Of a stretch of DNA of 59,521 bases, positions 53,586-59,521 are shown one piece after another. Below the pieces are notes generated by a model that searched no databases, was not told the DNA's origin, and saw nothing but the letters and a program-made list of their open reading frames with translations. The position numbers and the translations under genes were made by a program. Within the stretch, counting starts at the first letter, position 1; each line of letters begins with the position of its first letter. Origin of the DNA: Gammaproteobacteria bacterium (GTDB lineage Bacteria; Pseudomonadota; Gammaproteobacteria; Steroidobacterales; GCA-2729495); the NCBI GenBank assembly GCA_020853135.1, contig JADYZO010000029.1, positions 1 to 59,521 of the forward strand. Direction: 5' to 3'.

Positions 53586-55964
53586 ATGAAGTTCATCAGC
53601 ACGTTGAAAGCCGAGCGCTCCATCGCCCAGCTGCTGGCCGAGCGCGACATGGCCGCGCCCATGGCACGCAAGGCGATGGACAGCCTGCGCCGGATCGGCC
53701 CCACCGCCATCCCGAAGCTGATCGAGGCCTTCGCCACCGCCGACCGGGAGCACGTGCCGGCCCTCGTGCAGTCGCTGGCAGCGCACGTCAGCGAGCGCAC
53801 CCTCAAGGAGGTCGCCGCCGGGCTCGCCAACGGCAACGCACGCTGCGTCTCCGGCGTCGCCGCCGCGCTGGCCGCCGCCACGGGCTACGACCCCAACGCG
53901 CTGCTGGCCTACCTTGGCCGTGACGACATCGCCGTCTCCGCCCTGATCGAGGTGCTGCGCGCCACCCGCCAGCGGCTCAATGCCCGGGAACTGCTGCGCC
54001 GGGCCTACGACCTCGAGCCGCGCGAGAAGGCCGCGGTGTTCAGGCTCATCGGCGAGATCGCCACCCCCGACCTGGTGCCCGAACTGCTCAACCGCCTCGA
54101 GGGCAAGGATCCCTCCGCGCGGGTGCACATCATCGAAGTGCTCTCGCGCTTCAACACCCCGGAGGTCGGGCGCGCCCTGGAAGGGCAGCTCAAGGACCGG
54201 AACAAGGCGGTCCGCAAGGCCGCCCTGCTCGCCATCGAGAACATGCCCGGCGAGCGCAACGTGGCCCTGCTCTGCGCCATGCTCCAGGACGCGGACCTCG
54301 AGACCCGCGGCAGGGCCATCGACCTCGTGGTCAGGGCCCAGCACCCGGACACGATGAAGCACCTGGTCGACGTCCTGCGCCATGAGTCCGAGGATGCGCG
54401 CCGCGCCGCCGTCGAGGTCCTCAACGGCATCGCCGATGCGGCGACCATCAAGTACCTGCTCGCCGCCCTCGAGGACAGCGACTGGTGGGTGCGCTCGCGC
54501 GCCGCCGACGCGCTCGGCAAGATCGGCGGGCCGAAGGTGATGGATGCGGTCCTGCAGCTGGTGCGCGACCCGAACGAGAACATCCGCCGGGCCGCCATCG
54601 AGATCCTCAACCAGACGAAGGACCAGCGTGCGGTGGAGCACCTCATGGCGGCCACCGAGGACAAGGACTGGTGGGTGCGCGAGCGCGCCGCCGACGCGCT
54701 CGCCGAGATCGGCAGCACGCGGGCGCTGCCCGCACTGGTGAAGATGCTCGGTGGTGACGTGCGCTCGGCGCCCGCCGCGGTGCGGGCGCTCGGCCGTCTG
54801 GGTGACTCGCAGGTCATGGCGACGCTGATGCCGCTGCTCGACCATGTCGACAAGGCCATCCGGCTCGAGGCGGTGGCCGCCGTGTCCCGCCTGGCCGACC
54901 ACCACAGCGCCGCCACGGTGAAGGCCCGGCTGCAGCCCTTCATGGCGGGCGCCGACGAAACCATCGCCAGGGCAGCCGCCGATGCCGTCGCCAAGCTGGA
55001 CAACCGCTTCTCCACCACCGCGGTGGAGGCCGCCGACCGTCAGGAGCGCAATGCCTCGCCCGCCCACACCCTGCTGGTGGAACCCGCCGAGGTGGAGCGC
55101 ATCGTGCGCGAGGCCGAAGGCGCGCAGAGACTCGACATCAGCCTGCTCAACCAGGGCGACATGATCGAGAGCCGCTACCGCTACATCCAGAAGATCGGCA
55201 AGGGCGCATTCGGCACCGTGGTCCTGGTGGAGGACATGGTGGTGGACGAGCGGCTCATCCTCAAGTTCCTCAACCCCAACGTCAGCCAGGACGAGGAGAT
55301 GATGAAGCGCTTCGTCCACGAGCTGCGGTACTCGCGCAAGATCACGCACAACAACGTGATCCGCATCTACGACTTCCTCAACCTGGGCGGCAACTACGCC
55401 ATCTCGATGGAGTATTTCCCCTCGCACACCCTGGGCGCGGAAATCAGCAAGACGAAACCACTGCCCTTCGACAAGACGCGCGGCTGGTCGATCGACATCG
55501 CCACCGGCATGGCCGTGGCCCACCAGGTGGGCATCGTGCACCGGGACCTCAAGCCCGCGAACATCCTCATCAACGACGAGGGCCTGCTGAAGATCGTGGA
55601 CTTCGGCGTGGCCGCCGTCGCCTCGCACGCCGACACGCAGCTCACCAAGACCGGCTACGTGATCGGCTCGCCGAAGTACATGGCGCCCGAGCAGATCCTC
55701 GGCAAGAAAGTCGATCACCGCGCCGACATCTACAGCCTCGGCGTGATCATGTACGAGATGCTGGCGGGCGTGCCGCCCTACTCCAAGGGTGACCACATGT
55801 CCGTCATGTACCAGCATGTGCAGGGCAAGTGCCGGCCCTGCGAGGAAATCAACCCGGAGATCCCGGCGGGACTGGCCGCCGTGGTGCGCAAGGCCATGGA
55901 GATCGACAAGATGAAGCGCCACGAGTCCATGGATGAACTGCGCGCCGCCGTGCAGGCGGCCTAG
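53586..55964 (+). CDS. HEAT-repeat / Ser-Thr protein kinase fusion
   Basis: A 792-residue cytoplasmic protein with no signal or membrane segment. Residues about 25-475 are tandem HEAT/PBS-lyase-like repeats; two are nearly identical around DSDWWVRSRAADALGKIG (297-314) and DKDWWVRERAADALAEIG (359-376). A linker (475-528) leads to a full eukaryotic-type kinase: glycine loop G538-K-G-A-F-G543, Lys K560, helix-C E579, HRDLKPAN (652-659), DFG (672-674) and APE (700-702). All catalytic residues are present, so it should be active. HEAT arrays usually bind partners. pilT-like genes follow 14 bases later, pointing to control of pilus motors (inference). Confidence 0.9.
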   Translation: MKFISTLKAERSIAQLLAERDMAAPMARKAMDSLRRIGPTAIPKLIEAFATADREHVPALVQSLAAHVSERTLKEVAAGLANGNARCVSGVAAALAAATGYDPNALLAYLGRDDIAVSALIEVLRATRQRLNARELLRRAYDLEPREKAAVFRLIGEIATPDLVPELLNRLEGKDPSARVHIIEVLSRFNTPEVGRALEGQLKDRNKAVRKAALLAIENMPGERNVALLCAMLQDADLETRGRAIDLVVRAQHPDTMKHLVDVLRHESEDARRAAVEVLNGIADAATIKYLLAALEDSDWWVRSRAADALGKIGGPKVMDAVLQLVRDPNENIRRAAIEILNQTKDQRAVEHLMAATEDKDWWVRERAADALAEIGSTRALPALVKMLGGDVRSAPAAVRALGRLGDSQVMATLMPLLDHVDKAIRLEAVAAVSRLADHHSAATVKARLQPFMAGADETIARAAADAVAKLDNRFSTTAVEAADRQERNASPAHTLLVEPAEVERIVREAEGAQRLDISLLNQGDMIESRYRYIQKIGKGAFGTVVLVEDMVVDERLILKFLNPNVSQDEEMMKRFVHELRYSRKITHNNVIRIYDFLNLGGNYAISMEYFPSHTLGAEISKTKPLPFDKTRGWSIDIATGMAVAHQVGIVHRDLKPANILINDEGLLKIVDFGVAAVASHADTQLTKTGYVIGSPKYMAPEQILGKKVDHRADIYSLGVIMYEMLAGVPPYSKGDHMSVMYQHVQGKCRPCEEINPEIPAGLAAVVRKAMEIDKMKRHESMDELRAAVQAA

Positions 55965-55978
55965 CCGGACCCGCTGCC

Positions 55979-57070
55979 GTGGCCCGCATCGATGCCTTCC
56001 TCAAGCTCGGCCTTGCCCAGGGCTGCTCCGACGTGCACCTGGCCGTCGGCGTGCCGCCCATGCTGCGCGTGCATGGCGACCTGATGCCCATCAAGTTCCG
56101 CGACCTCGGCGCCGCCGAGCTCGATGGCTATGTCGGCGAGATCCTCACGCCCGGCCAGCGGGAGCGCTTCGGCGCAGGCCGCGACGTGGACTTCTCCTAC
56201 GTGACCGAGGACGGCGGACGCTTCCGCGTCAACGTCTTCCGCAAGGAGACCGGTGTCGGCGCCACCTTCCGCTTCATCCCCGGCGACATTCCCCGGCTGG
56301 ACAAGCTGCACCTGCCGAAGGTTCTCCAGAAGCTCTGCGACCACCACCAGGGCATGATCCTGGTCACCGGCTCCACCGGTGCCGGCAAGTCCACCACGCT
56401 CGCGGCGATGATCGACCACCTCAACGGCACGCAGAACCTCAACATCATCAGCCTCGAGGACCCCATCGAGTTCCTGCACAAGAGCAAGCGCTCGCAGGTC
56501 GTGCAGCGCGAGCTCGGCACCCACCTGCCGAGCTTCGCCGAGGGCATCCGTGCGGCGCTGCGCCAGGACCCGGACGTCATCCTGGTCGGCGAGATGCGTG
56601 ATGCCGAGACCATCTCCATGGCGATGACCGCGGCGGAGACCGGCCACCTGGTGCTGGGCACGCTGCACACCACCGGCGCGGTCAAGACCATCGACCGCAT
56701 CATCGATGCCCTGCCCGGCGAGATGCGCGAGCAGACCAAGAGCTTCCTGTCGCAGAGCCTGCTGGCCGTCATCAGCCAGGTGCTGGTGAAGACACCCGAC
56801 AACCGCAGCCGGCGCGCCATCGTCGAGATCATGGTCATGAACCGCGCCATCGCCAAGCTCATCATGACCGACCAGACGCACCAGATCCCCTCGCAGCTGC
56901 AGATGGGCCGCGACCAGAGCATGCAGCTCATGGACCAGGCGCTGCTCGATGCCATCCAGCGCAAGGAAGTCGACCCGGACGACGCCTTCCGCTACGCCAC
57001 CGACAAGGGCCTGTTCACCCGCTTCGTAACCGACACGGCCATCCTGCCGAAATCCGATGTCACAGCCTGA
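55979..57070 (+). CDS. PilT-family pilus retraction ATPase (paralog 1)
   Basis: A hexameric motor ATPase of type IV pili. The 363-residue protein has an N-terminal PAS-like domain with SDVHLAVGVPPMLRVHG, Walker A GSTGAGKS (131-138), the Asp box LEDPIEF, Walker B VGEMRD (203-208) and the His box HTTGAVKTIDR (230-240). The C-terminal region that in PilT reads AIRNLIRE is RAIAKLIM here, so retraction function may be altered, as in PilU-like proteins. GTG start, no strong Shine-Dalgarno. Its end overlaps the next gene by 14 bases. It could be called PilU by position, but it is not clearly either. Confidence 0.88.
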   Translation: MARIDAFLKLGLAQGCSDVHLAVGVPPMLRVHGDLMPIKFRDLGAAELDGYVGEILTPGQRERFGAGRDVDFSYVTEDGGRFRVNVFRKETGVGATFRFIPGDIPRLDKLHLPKVLQKLCDHHQGMILVTGSTGAGKSTTLAAMIDHLNGTQNLNIISLEDPIEFLHKSKRSQVVQRELGTHLPSFAEGIRAALRQDPDVILVGEMRDAETISMAMTAAETGHLVLGTLHTTGAVKTIDRIIDALPGEMREQTKSFLSQSLLAVISQVLVKTPDNRSRRAIVEIMVMNRAIAKLIMTDQTHQIPSQLQMGRDQSMQLMDQALLDAIQRKEVDPDDAFRYATDKGLFTRFVTDTAILPKSDVTA

Positions 57071-58157
57071 CGCCACCGCCGGGCGGCCGGCGGCCAATGC
57101 CATCGACGGGTACCTGCGTGCAGTCACGGAGCGACGCGGCTCGGACCTGCACTTCATGGCCGGCGAACCCCCGCGCATGCGCCTGTACGGCGAACTGCAG
57201 CCGCTCGCCAATGAGCCGCTGGGCGTCGCCCGGGCCGAGGAGGTGCTGCTGCAGATCATGACGGCAGGCGCCCGGGCGGATTTCGCGAAGCGGGACTCCA
57301 CCGACTTCGCCTACAGCGTCGAGGGCGTGGCGCGCTTCCGGGTGAACATCTTCCGGCATGTCGGCGGCATGGGCGGGGTGTTCCGCACCATCCCCTCGCA
57401 GGCGAAGACGCTGAAGGACCTGGACCTGCCGCCCGTGCTGGCCACGCTGGCCCGCCAGCCGCAGGGCATGATCCTGGTCACCGGCAAGACCGGCTCGGGC
57501 AAGTCCACCACGCTCGCCGCCATCATCGACGAGATCAACAACCGCGAGGCGGGGCACATCCTCACCATCGAGGATCCCATCGAGTTCGTCCACCGCCGCA
57601 AGAAGTGCCTGATCAGCCAGCGCGAAGTGGGCCACCACACGCCGAGCTTCGCCGCTGCACTGACCTCGGCACTGCGCGAGGATCCCGACGTCATCCTGGT
57701 GGGCGAGATGCGCGACCTCGAGACCATCAGCATCGCGGTGACGGCCGCGGAAATGGGCATCCTGGTCATGGGCACCCTGCACACCAACGGGGCCGCGCAG
57801 ACGGTGGACCGGATCGTCAACTCCTTCCCGACCGACAAGCAGAACCACGTGCGCACCATGCTCTCCACCTCGCTGCGCGGGGTGATCTCCCAGCAGCTGG
57901 TGGCGCGCAGGGGCGAACCCGGGCTGGTGGCCGCGCTGGAGATCCTGGTCAACACGCCCGCCGTGGCCAACCTGATCCGCCAGGGCAAGCTCGACCAGCT
58001 GGAGAATGCCATGCAGGGCGGCCGGGCGGCCGGCATGAAGACCATGGACAGCTCGCTGCGCGAACTCTTCGACCGCGGCACCGTCACCGGACGCGCGGCC
58101 TACGAGTGCGCGCTCGACAAGAAGAAGTTCGAGGACGTGAAGGACCTCGCCAGCTGA
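57057..58157 (+). CDS. PilT-family pilus retraction ATPase (paralog 2)
   Basis: A 366-residue relative of the preceding gene. It carries SDLHFMAGEPPRMRLYG, Walker A GKTGSGKS (143-150), IEDPIEFVH, Walker B VGEMRD (215-220), His box HTNGAAQTVDR (242-252) and AVANLIRQ (302-309), close to the PilT AIRNLIRE motif. It is more PilT-like than paralog 1. The two could form hetero-hexamers or a PilT/PilU-type pair. The start overlaps the previous gene's 3' end by 14 bases, so the stoichiometry is coupled. No pilin or other pilus assembly genes are in the window. Confidence 0.9.
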   Translation: MSQPDATAGRPAANAIDGYLRAVTERRGSDLHFMAGEPPRMRLYGELQPLANEPLGVARAEEVLLQIMTAGARADFAKRDSTDFAYSVEGVARFRVNIFRHVGGMGGVFRTIPSQAKTLKDLDLPPVLATLARQPQGMILVTGKTGSGKSTTLAAIIDEINNREAGHILTIEDPIEFVHRRKKCLISQREVGHHTPSFAAALTSALREDPDVILVGEMRDLETISIAVTAAEMGILVMGTLHTNGAAQTVDRIVNSFPTDKQNHVRTMLSTSLRGVISQQLVARRGEPGLVAALEILVNTPAVANLIRQGKLDQLENAMQGGRAAGMKTMDSSLRELFDRGTVTGRAAYECALDKKKFEDVKDLAS

Positions 58158-58203
58158 CGTCCGCAGGCGGCCCCGCTGCCTACACGCCCCCGGGCATCGC
58201 TGC

Positions 58204-58209
58204 TAGCAT
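58204..58209 (+). promoter_or_regulatory. Extended -10 promoter of metG
   Basis: TGCTAGCAT (58201-58209) is a TGn-extended -10 (TAGCAT) lying 41 bases before the metG ATG, in the 93-bp gap after the second PilT gene. It resembles the GCTAGAAT boxes before proS and the WrbA-like gene. Confidence 0.45.
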
Positions 58210-58250
58210 AGGCTCCCCGCTGCCAGAGCCACCCGAGCACCGCCCCGCCG

Positions 58251-59521
58251 ATGTCCACCGCCCCCAGAAAGATCTTGGTCACCAGCGCCCTGCCCTACGC
58301 CAACAACTCCATCCACATGGGGCACCTGGTGGAGTACATCCAGACCGACATCTGGGTGCGGTTCCAGAAGCTCACGGGCAACAGCTGCCTGTACCTCTGC
58401 GCCAGCGACGCCCACGGCACGCCCATCATGCTCAAGGCGCAGGAACTCGGCGTGACGCCCGAGGCGCTGGTGGAGCGGTTCCGCGCGGAGCACCTGCGCG
58501 ACTTCCAGCGCTTCCACATCGAGTTCGACAACTACCACACCACGCATTCGGCGGAGAACCGGGCGCTGGTGGAGGCCCTCTACGCACGCCTGCGCGAGCG
58601 CGGCCTCGTCACCTGGCGCAGCATCCGCCAGGCCTACGACGCGCAGGCCAACCTGTTCCTGCCCGACCGCTTCATCCGCGGCACCTGCCCGGTGTGCGGG
58701 GCGCAGGACCAGTACGGCGACAGCTGCGAGGCCTGCGGCGCCACCTACTCGCCGACGGACCTCATCGACGCACGCTCGGTGGTCACGGGCACCGCACCCG
58801 TGCAGCGCGATTCCGAGCACCTGTTCTTCCGCCTCGGCCAGTTCGAGGACTCGCTGCGCCGCTGGACGGCGGGCGGCCACCTCGACCCGAGCGTGACCCG
58901 CAAGCTGGAGGAGTGGTTCGCCGCCGGCCTGAAGGACTGGGACATCTCCCGCGACGCCCCGTACTTCGGCTTTCGCATCCCGGACACCGCGGACAAGTAC
59001 TTCTATGTCTGGCTGGATGCCCCGGTGGGCTACATGGCGAGCTTCCTGAACCTGCAGGAGAAGCGCAAAAATTCACCACAAGAAATTGATTTTCAACAGT
59101 ATTGGTCTGAAGGCAGCACGGCGGAGCTGTATCACTTCATCGGCAAGGACATCGCCTACTTCCACACGCTGTTCTGGCCGGCCGTGCTGGAGGGTGGTGG
59201 CTACCGCAAGCCGAGCGGCGTGTTCGTCCACGGCTTCCTCACGGTCAACGGCCAGAAGATGTCGAAGTCCCGCGGCACGTTCATTTCCGCGGCGGCCTAC
59301 CTCGAACACCTGGATCCCGAGTACCTGCGCTACTACTACGCCTGCAAGCTCGGCCCGGGCACCGAGGACATCGACCTCAACCTCGAGGACTTCATCGCCC
59401 GCGTGAACGCCGACCTGGTCGGCAAGTTCGCCAACATCGCCAGCCGCTGCGCGGGCTTCATCAGCCGCCTGTCGGGCGGGAAGCTCGCCGCTGCGCTCGG
59501 CAACAGCAGCCTGTTCGCCGA
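58251..59521 (+). CDS. metG: Methionyl-tRNA synthetase (partial, 3' end outside)
   Basis: A class I synthetase charging initiator and elongator tRNA-Met. The window holds about 423 residues. HIGH-type HMGH is at 22-25 ([13 protein letters not shown]), the zinc knuckle uses C146, C149, C159 and C162, and KMSKS is at 336-340. The long form with four cysteines is the E. coli-like type. Codons for residues 273-287 (59067-59111) are strikingly AT-rich against the rest of the gene, though the frame is intact and the region is a variable loop in the family. The C-terminal domains lie beyond the window. Confidence 0.96.
   Translation, partial: MSTAPRKILVTSALPYANNSIHMGHLVEYIQTDIWVRFQKLTGNSCLYLCASDAHGTPIMLKAQELGVTPEALVERFRAEHLRDFQRFHIEFDNYHTTHSAENRALVEALYARLRERGLVTWRSIRQAYDAQANLFLPDRFIRGTCPVCGAQDQYGDSCEACGATYSPTDLIDARSVVTGTAPVQRDSEHLFFRLGQFEDSLRRWTAGGHLDPSVTRKLEEWFAAGLKDWDISRDAPYFGFRIPDTADKYFYVWLDAPVGYMASFLNLQEKRKNSPQEIDFQQYWSEGSTAELYHFIGKDIAYFHTLFWPAVLEGGGYRKPSGVFVHGFLTVNGQKMSKSRGTFISAAAYLEHLDPEYLRYYYACKLGPGTEDIDLNLEDFIARVNADLVGKFANIASRCAGFISRLSGGKLAAALGNSSLFA

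Noticed and set aside
53388-55922. An 844-codon minus-strand open frame opposite the kinase gene
   Set aside because: Same register effect as above; the plus strand encodes complete kinase motifs.

Overview
The window is a 59.5 kb piece of a high-GC gammaproteobacterial chromosome. Nearly every gene is a housekeeping gene in an order known from Gammaproteobacteria: queG/nnr-tsaE-amiC-mutL-miaA-hfq-hflX-hflK-hflC-yjeT-purA, pcnB-folK-(dNK)-panB-panC, lptG-lptF/pepA-holC-valS, purMN/DUF2066-hda, and dcd-mrp/metG. Codon use, GTG/TTG starts and gene order suggest a Xanthomonadales/Nevskiales/Steroidobacterales-like lineage, but the genus cannot be read from sequence alone.

Layout. 1-1 kb: the end of an unknown gene, a 295 bp non-coding stretch with G and T runs, and a small helical protein facing a Rieske non-heme iron oxygenase (1077-2195) across an operator-like palindrome. 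2.2-14 kb (minus): RNA modification and mismatch repair (miaA, mutL), Hfq, HflX/K/C, PurA, cell-wall amidase, TsaE and NAD(P)HX repair, with queG divergent. 15-19.4 kb (minus): pantothenate and folate genes with a deoxynucleoside kinase and poly(A) polymerase, then tRNA-Glu(CTC). 19.6-24.7 kb: RDD membrane protein, LPS exporter subunits LptF/LptG, PepA, HolC and a small conserved protein. 24.7-33.7 kb: ValS, then GltB and GltD.

33.7-37.7 kb: a MoxR ATPase / DUF58 / transglutaminase trio. 37.7-41 kb (minus): UMF1-type transporter, RimI, family-4 uracil-DNA glycosylase, phosphatidylserine synthase. 41-44.6 kb: ProS, a lytic transglycosylase starting inside proS, acylphosphatase, a WrbA-like flavoprotein and DUF2069. 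44.6-48.7 kb: Hda, a CDP-alcohol phosphatidyltransferase, DUF2066, and divergent purM-purN.

Two stretches look accessory. (a) 48.8-51.7 kb holds a PEP-CTERM-type surface protein of lower GC, a perfect 17-bp inverted repeat, a membrane-anchored beta-propeller glycan-type protein and a urea transporter, between purN and dcd. (b) 53.6-58.2 kb, placed exactly between the classically divergent neighbours mrp and metG, holds a HEAT-repeat/Ser-Thr kinase fusion followed by two different PilT-family ATPases. This kinase-PilT-PilT module is the best candidate here for an undescribed system: a phospho-signalling unit wired to type IV pilus retraction. The window ends inside metG, which carries a short, sharply AT-rich codon patch.
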